Assembly: GCA_021613375.1 (NCBI GenBank)
Contig: CM038704.1
Span: 7,570,091 to 7,634,090, forward strand
DNA length: 64,000 bases
Reading direction: 5' to 3'
From: Megaleporinus macrocephalus
Taxonomy: Eukaryota > Chordata > Actinopteri > Characiformes > Anostomidae
Within the stretch, counting starts at the first letter, position 1, and every line of letters starts with the position of its first letter. The position numbers and the translations under genes are program-made. The notes under the pieces were generated by a model that was not told the origin of the DNA, ran no database searches, and worked only from the letters and a program-made list of their open reading frames with translations. This document shows, one piece after another, positions 27,456 through 41,880 of the stretch.

Positions 27456-27990
27456 TAGTGATGGGCCGATCCAGTGTTTTTCAGTTCCGACCCAAAACCG
27501 GTATATAACTGCCAATACCGATACCAATACCGATACCGATATAAGGGCTCTTTAGTTTATTATCATTGGTACGTTTAAGGTTACATAAAGAGGCTGAAAT
27601 AGACACAGCACTTAGATAAGTACACACATGCATTTAATATAAATGCATTCCAAAGGCATATACAAACACAATAGTTTTCTTTCATATCAAATATTTCAAA
27701 CACAAAACTGAAATAAACATCTTATGTATCAAAAACCTTTCTAGAATGCTAAATACAACAATATGACTGACTGCATGATCTAAACAGTTCAAGTATTAAG
27801 AAAATTGTATCAGCAGCAGCAGCAACATCAACAAGATTTCAAATAGTTGAAATAATGTGAAAACTAAATAGAAATGAAATAAAAAATGGATCGGTAAGTG
27901 GATCGACTGCATTCGCCCGATATCTGATACGTTAAATTACGTCAATATCGGCCCCGATACCGATATTGTATCGGATCAGTCCCATCTCTA
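27456..27990. mobile_element. hAT-like MITE, 535 bp, perfect 8-bp target duplication
   Basis: Ends are TAGTGATGGGCCGATCC and, reversed, TAGAGATGGGACTGATCC. CACCAAAC lies directly outside both ends (27448-27455 and 27991-27998), the 8-bp duplication typical of hAT. Both subterminal regions repeat CCGATACCGATAT. The interior is AT-rich and non-coding. Confidence 0.9.
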
Positions 27991-28022
27991 CACCAAACCC
28001 AGTCTGAATGACTCTATTATCA

Positions 28023-29646
<1,624 letters not shown>

Positions 29647-30904
29647 TATATATATATATATATAGGCTTCTACATAATGGGGCCATACTTGTAGTCAATA
29701 AATACAAAGTAAATGTAAGTCAGTCAATAGAAAGTATATAAGTGAATTATATCAGCATCTATTACGCAGTATATGGAAATTGTATGTAGTAAACTGGCCT
29801 TACGGAAGGTGTTGTTCAGCTGAATAGATTCCAGTAGACGGTAACAGAGATGAGATTGACCCACACTGATCAATGGCCGAGGCACAGAATAACGTTGTCC
29901 AGCGGCCCGCAGGGGCTATCAGTATTCTTACGGCCCAGGGATGCCAAGGCTGGCCAATCTGATCAAGGAAGCAGCGCATAAATGCCGTCTTATCCTCGCC
30001 ATAAAAAAAGTTATTACCTCCCCCTCTCTATCTCTCTCTCTCTATCTCTCTCTCTCTCCCATCTCCTCTGACAGCAGCCACTCTTAAATGCTTTGTTAGA
30101 TCAACAATAGCAGAGAGGTACAGCTATCCATTTCAGAGTCCTGCTCAGGAGGCGGAGACGATGGGAACGAGCAGCTAGGATGTATCTCTCACTCTCTCAC
30201 CTGCTCCTCAAGGTTAGCACACACAACACACGCCCGTCGCCTGCTGCATGTAATACACATCACAAGGTCTTTTGTTAGCGCCACTGAAATGATCAGTAAA
30301 TAGAGTCATCTAGACTGAATATGAATAAAAGAAGAGATACAGGGCCTCAGCAGGAGGAGGGATGAAGGAACCGAGGGATAGACGGTTCATTCGTGAGAGG
30401 GCTGCGACCCGGAGTAGAAGATTCAGGTGCACAGATGCTCTCTCTTTGATTCGCCCTCGTGCAAGGCTCTCGCGTTTGCTGTTATTCGGAGTGATTTAGA
30501 CCTGAGAGACTGCAGAGTGTGAAGACTTCATGATAAATAAACAAGCCCTGTTTAAATAGCTCATTAGAAGATCCACTACTATCACAGAGAACATCGGCAC
30601 AGTAGAAGAGACGAGAAGAATGAACTACTGGGGCTTTATTCAAACATTTCTCTATTATGTTCTGAATTAGTACATATTTAGTACTAATTTGTCATGTGAG
30701 AGAGCAGGTGGTTAAACAGAGCTGGATCATAAATAACATATACATTAGTGTAAGCTGATTATTTAAAGTGTATGTTCACCAGTAAGAACACCAGATCTGG
30801 TTAGAACAGATGTAAATAATCATACATACAATACAAAGTAATATGAATATCTTATTGTGAAAGAAGTAGATCAGGGTATTTAGTTCAGTAAGGTCCAGTT
30901 AGAG
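29647..30904. other. Intronic stretch with TC tract
   Basis: A short (TA)n at 29646-29664 and a TC/TATC tract at 30021-30059. 29850-30560 is GC-balanced and could hold conserved non-coding elements. No gene was recognised. Confidence 0.35.
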
Positions 30905-31701
30905 GAGGTTTCCTCAGGCCGGTCCGGACCATCATCATTTCTAATATGTGTTCTGGTTCAGTGGTGTATCCTGTTTACTGAGATAGTCTAGTATCAGCAT
31001 CTTATACCATCAGCTACCAAAACACCAACACATCACACATACCATTCAATATATTTTAGTATATTTACTGTTTAAATACTGAACTTAATAAATGTTTTTT
31101 TCATCACTTTAAGTAAAAACAAGAGCTACATTTAAAATATTTTTGAAAAAAGTGCATCATAAGTGTTTACTTATAATAAAAAATGGAAATAAAGTGTTTA
31201 GTCTTGTTAACTGAGTTTCACATCTTAACAGTTTATCTCTCTCTTGTATTCCTCCACACTTTCTCTTGTTTAGTGAGAGGAGTGAGCTCTTGGTGTTCCA
31301 GCCAGGACTTTAAATCTGGGCTGAAATTGTGTTAGGACCATTCTCACACAGATATGAGATATCCGGAACGTTCTGTGTGGAGTGTACATGTTCTCCCCGT
31401 GCTTGAGTGGGTACTCCGGTTTCCTCCCACAAACGTTTTTCGCCGTAAACTTTTCCTGTTTTTGTAGCACGCCATCTGACTCGCGCTCCCAAATCTGCAC
31501 AGATCTGATTGGCTGAGGAGAGCTTTTGGTGATTTTACTATGCATGCGATTGGTCTGTGAGTTTACTGCGCCCAAATACCGCTTAAAATAAACACAGTCA
31601 ACATTAAATTGTTCTCAATAGATTATCAGTTTGGGTCCTCATTGGACAACGTCTGGGTCTGGCACTGGCCTGCGGTCCGCCTATTAGTGACCTCTGAAGT
31701 A
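30905..31701 (-). mobile_element. Dispersed element, copy 2 (inverted relative to 12453-13180)
   Basis: Read on the minus strand, 31497-31701 matches 12453-12690 and 30905-31060 matches 13031-13180, in the same order. About 120 bp of the widespread teleost repeat (31378-31496, minus orientation, GGAGGAAACCGGAGTACCC) lies inside this copy and not in the other, so it is a later insertion or the other copy lost it. Confidence 0.6.
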
Positions 31702-32130
<429 letters not shown>

Positions 32131-32350
32131 GTGTAGAAAAAAAGATCCCACAAATAGTCTATATGAAATGATACAAAAATTGGAGGAGTATCATTTTGCG
32201 CACACATCCTGGCAGTACTTACAACGTGTCAAGTATAAACCTAGTTTTAGATGATCAGGGCTGTAAGCTCAATAAAGGGAAGTCAGTTGTTTCCCGTTTC
32301 CTGATTAATTCAGAAGAAAATCATGTTGTGTATTAATAGATGTTGTGTAT

Positions 32351-32549
32351 TAATAGATGTTGTGTATCTATTTTTATGCAAAGTTGTAGATTCTGGGCTC
32401 AGACGGTGATGAATGTGAGAGTAACACTATCTAAGCGAGATTTCTGACCAATAAACAAGCGTTCAGGTGTGTCCACTCCAGTGAGAGACCGACCCAACCA
32501 TCCTGAAATCTGGTTTGGACATCACCAAAGAAACCAGGTGTGAAAACGG
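32351..32549 (+). repeat. Direct repeat, copy 1 (about 200 bp)
   Basis: This runs from TAATAGATGTTGTGTATCT to GTGTGAAAACGG and matches 33380-33580 with very few differences (such as AACAAGCG versus AACAAGTG). Copy 1 is preceded by two further TTGTGTATTAATAGATG units. Confidence 0.9.
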
Positions 32550-33227
32550 CCTTTGCGCCCACCGGTTCCTCAAAATAACCTGATAGCGGAAGAACAAAGG
32601 AAGGAAAGAAGGAAATGAGTCAGGGTTCCCACTGTCCTCTCTGCCTCTGTGTGCTTTCGGCGAGCCATCAGAGGGCCAGATCGAGGCTTAATGAAAACAG
32701 CGTGTCAGCAGAAGGTGTGATGACTTCAGGGTGAGATGAAAGAGAGAAAGAGCGAGAGCGCGGCGGAGAGAGATCTCCTGAGTGAGTCAGACAGCTGAGA
32801 AGCGAGCTCGCGGTGGGAGACGCGGGCGGTCTCTTCCAGACGAGCGGCTTTGCTTTAGAGGAGCCTGGAAGTCAGTAAACAAGCCTGGCGTGTGCCGCGA
32901 TGTGCCGCTCAATCCATTACCACCCTCTCTCCGCACTCCCTCCATCTCTCCATCACTCGCTCTCTCTCACACTATCTCTCTGTCTATCACCTCTTTTGTT
33001 CTCCTACGTCTCTGCTGAGTTCACGGCTACTCTCACTCTATTACACACTCAGCTCATTACACACCAAGCTCGCACGCTCGCGCTCTCTCTCTCTCTCTGT
33101 TTTTTCTCTGTCTTTGTTCTTTTGTCTCAGAATTAAAGAGGCGCTCCGGACAAACTGAATAACTTTTACTAAACCTGCTGTAAGAACGCCCCACAAACTG
33201 TGCTAACATTGCCTTGTCACAACGTCA

Positions 33228-33230
<3 letters not shown>
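32550..33230. other. Non-repetitive stretch between the direct repeats
   Basis: GC-balanced at 32740-32920, then a long C/T-rich tract at 32930-33125 with TC runs. Overlapping open frames here are products of the pyrimidine-rich strand. No gene was recognised. Confidence 0.35.

Positions 33231-33307
<77 letters not shown>
33231..33307. repeat. (TA)n microsatellite
   Basis: Uninterrupted TA run. Confidence 0.98.
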
Positions 33308-33309
<2 letters not shown>

Positions 33310-33379
33310 CTTGATTGTGTTTATGCAGATGAAGCCAAAATTGACCCACTAATCATTAAAAAGTAGAGACCAAGTAAAG

Positions 33380-33580
33380 TAATAGATGTTGTGTATCTTG
33401 GTTTTTATGCAAAGTTGTAGATTCTGGGCTCAGACGGTGATGAATGTGAGAGTAACACTATCTAAGCGAGATTTCTGACCAATAAACAAGTGTTCAGGTG
33501 TGTCCACTGCAGTGAGAGACCGACCCAACCATCCTGAAATCTGGTTTGGACATCACCAAAGAAACCAGGTGTGAAAACGG
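33380..33580 (+). repeat. Direct repeat, copy 2 (about 200 bp)
   Basis: Near-identical to 32351-32549, offset about 1.03 kb. After GAAAACGG, copy 2 jumps straight to AAGAACAAAGGA, which in copy 1 follows about 40 bp later, so one copy carries an indel. Confidence 0.9.
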
Positions 33581-33618
33581 AAGAACAAAGGACTGAATGA
33601 AGGATAACCTGTTCATAC

Positions 33619-33623
<5 letters not shown>

Positions 33624-33687
<64 letters not shown>
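33624..33687. repeat. (TA)n microsatellite
   Basis: TA run abutting dispersed repeat debris at 33700-33960. Confidence 0.98.
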
Positions 33688-33691
<4 letters not shown>

Positions 33692-33699
33692 CACTGAAC

Positions 33700-33960
33700 A
33701 GACCAACGGTCCATCACAGGGCAGATACAGACATACACACTCACGCCTAGGAGGCAATTTGGTATCTCCAGTTCTTCTGTGGGAAGAAACTAGCTGACCT
33801 GCTGGAAATCCACACAGACACAGGGAGAACATGCAAACTCCAAAACGTTCATCTGATCTTGGTCTCGCCTCGGTCTCGGACACTCCTGGTCTCAGTCTTG
33901 ACTGGGACTCGAATGCTAAAATTGGTGATCTTGACCCTACAACACTATCTAGAGCTGATG
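33700..33960. mobile_element. Dispersed teleost repeat fragments
   Basis: 33705-33840 has the GGTCCATCACAGGGC ... GGAGAACATGCAAACTCC motif order of the widespread repeat also seen at 14760-15770. It is followed by a GGTCTCGGACACTCCTGGTC segment rich in GGTCT/GACT words, also a known repeat style. The 203-codon minus-strand frame at 33494-34105 runs across these pieces and is not a gene. Confidence 0.5.
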
Positions 33961-34016
33961 AAGGTCTACAACACCGCGTTGGGCTGCAGTGGTCCTCATT
34001 AAACTCAAGCAAAAGA

Positions 34017-34175
34017 TAGCTGTTAACGTTGCGTCTCCTATTCGGCATTATTATTAAATTTTTATGATATAAGATGTTGTTAGTTAGGTCTGTTTTATTT
34101 AGCAACTAAATTTAGCAAAGAAACTGTAGCTTGAACTGTGATAGTTAGCTAGGAAGCCAGGTAGGCTAAGATTCT
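34017..34175 (+). repeat. Tandem duplication, copy 1
   Basis: TAGCTGTTAACGTTGCGTCT to GTTAGCTAGGAAGCCAGG recurs at 34299-34455, about 285 bp downstream. Shared landmarks are CGGCATTATTATTAAA and ATATAAGATGTTGTTAG. Confidence 0.8.
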
Positions 34176-34298
34176 TTGCAGGGCAGCTTGTATTTGTGTT
34201 CATTCGTAAAATAAAGAAAGATAATCTAAATCAGTTCTTAGACAAGGAGACGCGAGCTGGTGCATTTACAACCGACACGTCTGGACTGCAGCTGCGGT

Positions 34299-34455
34299 AG
34301 CTGTTAACGCTGCGTCTCCTAATGTTTACAGCAATATGGTTTTGTCGGCATTATTATTAAACTTTTAAGATATAAGATGTTGTTAGCTAGGTCTGTTTTA
34401 TTTAGTAACTGAATTTAGCAAAGTAGCTTGAAGAGTGTTAGCTAGCTAGGTAGCT
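34299..34455 (+). repeat. Tandem duplication, copy 2
   Basis: This copy carries an extra segment (AATGTTTACAGCAATATGG) near its start relative to copy 1 and otherwise aligns well. Confidence 0.8.
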
Positions 34456-34477
34456 TAGTACCATTAATACACAGTTT

Positions 34478-34575
34478 TTTACTGTCAAATACTGTAATTC
34501 AATTTACAGTACAATACTGTTAAATGACAGTAGATACACTGTATATGATTTACAGTGAATTTTTTTACAGTGTGT
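34478..34575. repeat. ACAGT-rich repeat fragment
   Basis: Alternating TTTACAGT/ACTGT words over about 100 bp match a common teleost AT-rich MITE style with self-complementary sequence. Ends are not resolved. Confidence 0.4.
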
Positions 34576-35127
34576 TTGCTGTCGTGACAAGCAGTGCTTA
34601 ATATTCCTCTTATATTTCAGGTATCTGTGTTCCAGAACTTATTTATGTGGATCCACCACCTCTTTGAGATCTTTTTATTGTAGGAAACCAAAAACTATTC
34701 ATCCAGCGGCATCTCTGAGATTTTATGGTTGCAGCTCCTTACTGCAGTCATTAAAGCTAGGATTATTTTATTGTATAGATGCTACTATGTTAGATGAACA
34801 CTTGAAGCACTGTTGTGTCTATGTGTTCCAGGACCTTTTCCCCTCACTGCCACTTGCTGGATCACCCACCTTTAGTGTTCCATTACCTGAAGTTTTACAA
34901 ATTAAGCACTGGTGACAAGTTTATGTAAGTGTCATGTAGCCATATGAACAGCGCCCTACAGTAAAGTGTAATAACCAGTGAATATGTAATATGAGTAGCA
35001 ACTTTACTGCAGTAACCGAACTCCAGATAATCTGAGTTCACCTTCAGCTCATACCTGCTAACAAATCACCGCCGTGATGATATTCGTGATGATGTGCTCC
35101 CTCTTCTGTTCTGTGTGTGGACGCATT
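34576..35127. other. Non-repetitive intronic stretch
   Basis: No gene or repeat family was recognised. Confidence 0.3.
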
Positions 35128-35425
35128 ACGTAGCTTAGAGATCGACCAATATATCGGTCAGCCGATATATCGGGCCGATATTTGCCTTTTTGCATATCTG
35201 CATCGGCCGATATCAGCGTTTCGCAACGCAGATTGAAAGTCAGACATGTCCGCAGGCAGCCCCCTGTTATTGGTGTGGTGGAACGTGCTGCTGCCGCATG
35301 TGTAGGACCCCAAACCGAAACCTTTGGAACTGTTCAGCCAGAAAGTGAAAATTAATAATTTATAGTGAACAGTGAGGTTTTAGTCTCGGCTGTAGACGTG
35401 AACCAGAGCGGATGTGTTACTGCTT

Positions 35426-35822
35426 AGCTCCGGGGCTAAAGCTAACTGCTCTAGTGTAATACACACATTAGCTCCGGGGCTAAAGCTAACTGCTCTAGTG
35501 TAATACAGACATTAGCTCCGGGGCTAAAGCTAACTGCTCTAGTGTAATACAGACATTAGCTCCGGGGCTAAAGCTAACTGCTCTAGTGTAATACACACAT
35601 TAGCTCAGGGGCTAAAGCTAAATGCTCTAGTGTAATACACACATCAGCTCCGGGGCTAAAGCTAACTTGCTTTAGTGTAATACACACATTAGCTCCGGGG
35701 CTAAAGCTAACTGCTCTAGTGTAATACACACATTAGCTCCGGGGCTAAAGCTAACTGCTCTAGTGTAATACACACATTAGCTCCGGGGCTAAAGCTAACT
35801 GCTCTAGTGTAATACACACATT
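35426..35822 (+). repeat. 44-bp minisatellite, 9 units, inside the hAT-like element
   Basis: Units contain AGCTCCGGGGCTAAAGCTAA then CTGCTCTAGTGTAATACA. Starts are at 35426, 35470, 35514, 35558, 35602, 35646, 35691, 35735 and 35779. One unit is 45 bp. Confidence 0.97.
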
Positions 35823-35856
35823 AACACGAGTCTCTCCGGAGCAGACAGAGCTTCTC

Positions 35857-36365
35857 AGATATTACTCAGACATTACTCAGACATTACTCAGACATTACTC
35901 AGATATTACTCAGATATTACTCAGACATTACTCAGACATTACTCAGATACTACTCAGACATTACTCAGACATTACTCAGACACTACTCAGATATTACTCA
36001 GACACTACTCAGACATTACTCAGACATTACTCAGACATTACTCAGACATTACTCAGACACTACTCAGACATTACTCAGATATTACTCAGACACTACTCAG
36101 ATATTACTCAGACACTACTCAGATATTACTCAGACACTACTCAGATATTACTCAGACACTACTCAGATATTACTCAGATACTACTCAGATACTACTCAGA
36201 TATTACTCAGACATTACTCAGACACTACTCAGATATTACTCAGACATTACTCAGATATTACTCAGATATTACTCAGACACTACTCAGATATTACTCAGAC
36301 ACTACTCAGATACTACTCAGATACTACTCAGACATTACTCAGACACTACTCAGATATTACTCAGC
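35857..36365 (+). repeat. 11-bp minisatellite, about 46 units, inside the hAT-like element
   Basis: The unit is TCAGAYAYTAC. Two positions switch independently between C and T (ACATT, ATATT, ACACT, ATACT). The period does not slip over 500 bp. Confidence 0.97.
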
Positions 36366-36435
36366 TTCCAGCACTCGAGACTAACAGAACTAAAGAAATC
36401 AGAACAGACCCGCTGTGTTAACAACCATTACAGCA

Positions 36436-36440
36436 CATCA

Positions 36441-36487
<47 letters not shown>

Positions 36488-36711
36488 GTGTTGCGTCTGT
36501 TATTCTCTCTCTCTCTCTTACGTGTTGCGTCTGTTATTCTCTCTCTCTCTCTTACGTGTTGCGTCTGTTATTCTCTCTCTCTCTCTTACGTGTTGCGTCT
36601 GTTATTCTCTCTCTCTTACGTGTTGCGTCTGTTATTCTCTCTCTCTCTCACGTGTTGCGTCTGTTATTCTCTCTTACGTGTTGCGTCTGTTATTCTCTCT
36701 CTTTCTCGCGA
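36436..36711 (+). repeat. (CT)n plus 26-34-bp TACGTG array inside the hAT-like element
   Basis: After a CT tract (36446-36484) the block TACGTGTTGCGTCTGTTATT alternates with CT tracts of varying length, seven times, with a degenerate eighth copy. Unit length changes with the CT count. The long open frames on it are repeat translations. Confidence 0.95.
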
Positions 36712-37184
36712 GTTGCTCGGGCTGTTTTTATTTCTCTCTCGTGCGTCGTGCAATTTTACTACAATGTGATAAAAACCTGAGCGAGAAGTGAAACTCTCTG
36801 TAACTGCAGTAAACATGTCTACTCTGACATGAAAGATACGGAAGTATCTTTCAATGCACTTCTTAATAACTGGTTAGTTTTGGGTAGATGTATGTTACAC
36901 TCTTTTAGCAGTAATATGGTAATACTGTATTTTTTGGTGGACAGATAAAAATATATGTATATTTTTTTTTTTGTTGAGTCAGTGTTCAATAAATGATGTT
37001 AGGTTCAAAAATGTTGTGCATCCACTTCTTATTACTAGTGTGACATTTTAGCAGCAAATAAAGCAGAAAACTTCTAGATATCGGCCAAAAAAATCGGCAG
37101 CGCATATCGGCCATCGGCTGACCCTGACCTCTAAAATCGGCATCGGCTATAAGAAACCCATATCAGTCGATCTCTAACGTAGCT

Positions 37185-38508
37185 GCCACTAGCTAAAACC
37201 TGACCTAAGGATTTGCGGTGCAACCAAACTTAGTGAAAGGACGGTTTGAAACCAGCTAACGTTAAAGGACGACTTAGTTAAGACGCTCAAACTTGAAGTA
37301 CAAGCTTACGCAAAACCGGTGCAACCCGGTCCAGCTCCATTTCTGACAGTCTTTGAAAGACTTCTAACGTTGCTCGTCAGCTTATCTCACAGATCTTCTC
37401 GCTGTCTGATCCCAGCGCATCCCTGTAATCTCACTTGTACTACTTTTATCAGAATTCCGTTTGTACGGCTTGTATCTTAATTGCAGACAGTTTTCTTGGT
37501 TTCCTCTCAATGATCCTTCCTCTTTGGGACTTCTCCTGCCGCCGTCCACTTTCCTGTAGCAGCATGAGCGAGTACCAAGCACTGCAGCTGAACTGAACAC
37601 TTGAACTGAACCATGAAGATGCCTGATTGATGCATCTACCGGCAGTGCAGTTGGGGCAATCGCGCTGGGAACCATTGCGTGGTCCTAACCTCTTTACTGG
37701 ACCCATTATATCGCTACTTAGGCAATTCTAGCACCAGTGACTCATGAGCAGCTACGATAACTTGATGTGCTTCAGCCATTAGCGCACCAATTGGGTTGAG
37801 ACCCAACAAGCAAAACAAGCAAATTACTCTCTTTTTTTCATAATTCATTAAAGATCATTTTCATACTGGGGGCGTTTGCACTGGGAGCAATAAGATCCTA
37901 GTTCTGGTGCACTATCAATTACACGCCTGGTTGTTCCTGCCCAATGAGAACACGCTCAGCTGCGTTCTGAAGGACACCGGTTCGGACCCGGGTCCCACCG
38001 GACACTGCTAAGCGCTTCCTATCCCTGGCTGTGCTACGCGGGGGAGTGCTTTAAGAGCCAGCCTTGTGTTCGAATGGCTCTTCGTGAAGGTTTGCTGGCC
38101 TGTCGTGGCCGTGACGCGGGAGGGTATGTGTGAAGTGAAGTCGTGCTGGGGGAATTAGTGTCAGTCAAAAGGACAAGGCTCTATCACATACTCATCTCTT
38201 AAAAGAGACGGATCACGCCACTTCATCTCTCCGTCCTCCTCTCCCTCAGTCTCTTTAATATATTCAGGCTTTACTCTTAAATGATAAGTCCTTATTAAAT
38301 AACGTGCTCGCTCAAGTGAACGGCACACAATGCGCTGTCAGCACGCTTGACAGTGGCTGTGCTTTGAGCTACTGAGTTGAATTACTGCCAGTGAAGAAAA
38401 AGACGGGAGTGAGTGAAAAAGATGGAATATTAGCAATGCTCATTTTGAAGCCTGTTACTTCTCAGTGCACAGTGGACGTATGACACTGATGTATTACTGT
38501 ATTTTAAT
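37185..38508. other. Non-repetitive intronic stretch
   Basis: No gene was recognised. 37900-38130 is GC-richer, with GGTTCGGACCCGGG and GTTCGAATGG words that recall tRNA B boxes, but no cloverleaf could be built. Confidence 0.35.
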
Positions 38509-38633
38509 GTAGGATGGTGTTCCTGAGGCTACATGATACCTACATAAACACTTATAGAGTTATAGAGCCTTAGTCTATTTTCTGGGCACAATGCATTGAT
38601 ATTATAGCGCTGACATTGAAGAAGACACGGAAA

Positions 38634-39220
38634 GCATGTATAGCATGTATATAGCATGTTTATAGCATGCATATAGCATGTATATAGCATTTATAACATG
38701 TCTACGGTATGCATATAGCATGTTTATAGCATGGATATAGCATATATATGGCACATATATAGAATGTTTATAGCATGCATGTAGCATGCATAGCATGTAT
38801 ATAGCAAGTTTATAGCATGTTTGTAGCATGCATATAGCATGTATATAGCATTTATAACGTGTATGGTATGCATATAGCAAGTTTATAGTATACATACAGC
38901 ATATGTATGGCACATATATAGAATGTTTATAGCATGCATATAGCATGTTTTTAGCATGCATAAAGCATATATATGGCATGTATATAGCATTTTGTAACAT
39001 GCATATATCATGCATATAGCATATATATATATATATAGCATATTTGTAACATGCGCATAGCATGTATATGACATCTATATATCATGTTTATTGCATGCAT
39101 GTAGCATGTATATAGCAAGTTTGTAGCATGTTTGTAGCATGCATATAGCATGTGTATAGCATATATAGCATGTGTATAGCATATATAGCATGTTTATAGC
39201 ATGCATATAGCTGGTAAATG

Positions 39221-39273
<53 letters not shown>

Positions 39274-39318
39274 GCATGTTTATAGAATGCATATAACATG
39301 TTTATAGCTTGCATAGGC
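38634..39318. repeat. 11-bp TAGCATG satellite, array 1
   Basis: TAGCATGTATA, TAGCATGTTTA and TAGCATGCATA alternate for about 60 units with local slippage. The minus strand lacks stops, so it stays open for 153 codons and reads as an 11-residue periodic peptide ([11 protein letters not shown]). This is a property of a stop-free 11-bp repeat, not evidence of a gene. Confidence 0.95.
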
Positions 39319-39549
39319 TAACACTCCTCTATTCTGAACAGATATATCCACAAACAACAAGAAATGTCTCATCTGGCTGGACTGGTCAAGGGGGCAAAGC
39401 ATCTCCAAAGATGTCCTTGCAATATCATGATCTGTCCCTGCCTGTTACAGTGACATAATCCTGTTATAGTGCTTCATCTTCATGTGCAACATGTTCCTGT
39501 GACGCACACTGAGTCAGTTGAAGTAAAGTGCTACCATTTCTTCCCACAG

Positions 39550-39603
39550 AGCACCATGACACAACCTGACGTGTCACCTGACATAGATATCACATCAAAC
39601 ACA
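39550..39603 (+). other. Exon-like segment in the duplicated right flank
   Basis: TTCTTCCCACAG precedes and GTGAGTC follows a 54-base segment with an ATG and a 16-codon open frame (MTQPDVSPDIDITSNT). The duplicate at 41806-41861 keeps the ATG and frame (MTQPEASPDTGITSNT, 12 of 16 identical) with a good acceptor but a weaker donor (GTGAAC). No family is recognised. It may be chance. Confidence 0.25.
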
Positions 39604-39613
39604 GTGAGTCAGG

Positions 39614-40850
39614 TGTTTCTAATGCTATATAAATGCTTTTATATAGTGTGGCATACATATTGCCTTATAATACCAGGCATAAACATGCAGAATTGCTCTT
39701 AAGTAGTAATAATTACATGCATAACATTTCATAAAGCAAGAGTATATAAGATCTATAAAGTCAGATTCCATAATTCATTACAGTATCTGTTCTATTAATA
39801 GTGAGGTAAACATTAATTTTACTCAAATTTTACTGTGTACATTTAGAGTAATACATTCTTTTAATTATTATCTTACAAAACATGCTCAAGTGCTGCTTCT
39901 AAGCTGGCATCCGCTGTTGTGTTGGGTCAAGAATGATGAACTCCTGAATCGCAGCGATGCCACAGCCATCTGTAAGTAAGGGCCCCAAGAGGAGGAGATA
40001 GAAGTCGGATGGGAGTGTGTCATGGAAAGTGACTAAGCTAGTGGAGAAGCTAAGTAAGACATTTGAGTGGACCTCTAGTGTCCTTGAGTAGTGACCTCTA
40101 GTGTCCTTGTGCTGAAGTGTGATCAGTAACCATATGTTTGTCGGCTTCTAACAGTCTGGATAAACACTCATTTAGAATTGACCACCAAAATATTAGACAA
40201 TATAAGCAAATGCCTACTTCGCTCCTGCCCTGCGCCTCCTCACAGCTCACCACTGTTACCATAAGACACTGATAGTTTTATTTATTACTCAACACGTTGT
40301 TATAATTCTGTGTCAAACCTGAACATGCATTCCTGTTAAGCGTTATCTGGCTTGCTGTTACGTCACACTAGCAAAACGCATACTCTTGATTGTGGATATT
40401 AGCAATGCGAACACGGAAAATTAATTTTAATATCAATATTAATATTTATGTGTCATTTACTGAGCTGACAAGTGTAACTGTCTGCTGCTCCAACGGCAAA
40501 TGTAAAGAGCAACAGCATTGCTTATGCGACTGATTTAGAACACAGCTTGAGTCTTCATTTTTGATTTGTTTAACGGTGACAATATGCATCAGTCAACAGC
40601 ATTACTTCATAATGTAAACGTTTTAATGTTTCCTTCATCACTTGCTCGCATGTCTCAGAGCAATTGAGGAGAAAAGCCTGTTCATGAAGCTAGTCAGTCA
40701 TCTGTGTGTGAATTACTGGCAGTTTGTATGTGAGCTGCAGTCTTAAGAAGTTCTTTTTTGAAGCATTCTGTTGCCTTGGGTCACATTTTCACCATATTTG
40801 GTTATGATGACAATGGGCGTGTGGTATAGATGCATAACTGTACTGTAAGG
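39614..40850. other. Intronic stretch between the duplicates
   Basis: No gene was recognised. A short direct repeat (GACCTCTAGTGTCCTTG) lies at 40069-40106. Confidence 0.3.

Positions 40851-41880
<1,030 letters not shown>

Larger units (their letters stand above)
35136..37176. mobile_element. hAT-like element, 2.04 kb, packed with tandem arrays
   Basis: Terminal repeats are TAGAGATCGACCAATAT and, reversed, TAGAGATCGACTGATAT. A perfect 8-bp duplication, ACGTAGCT, lies outside both ends (35128-35135 and 37177-37184), which fixes the boundaries. Subterminal regions carry repeated GGCCGATAT. About 1.2 kb of the interior is tandem repeat: a 44-bp array, an 11-bp array and a CT-plus-TACGTG array. 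No transposase frame is present. Confidence 0.92.
38509..39613 (+). repeat. 2.3 kb-spaced duplication, copy 1 (with 11-bp array)
   Basis: The left flank (GAGGCTACATGATACCTACA) and right flank (GAGTCAGTTGAAGTAAAGTG ... CACATCAAACACAGTGA) both recur around a second array at 40851-41880. Between them lies an 11-bp array of TAGCATGYWTA at 38634-39318, with a TA run at 39223-39268. Confidence 0.9.

Noticed and set aside
33494..34105. 203-codon minus-strand frame
   Set aside because: It spans a TA tract and dispersed repeat pieces and shows no protein-like motif.
37970..38100. Possible tRNA or tRNA-derived SINE (GGTTCGGACCC, GTTCGAATGG)
   Set aside because: No A box at the right spacing and no cloverleaf could be built.
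38602..39063. 153-codon cysteine/tyrosine-rich repeat frame
   Set aside because: Direct translation of the 11-bp TAGCATG satellite.
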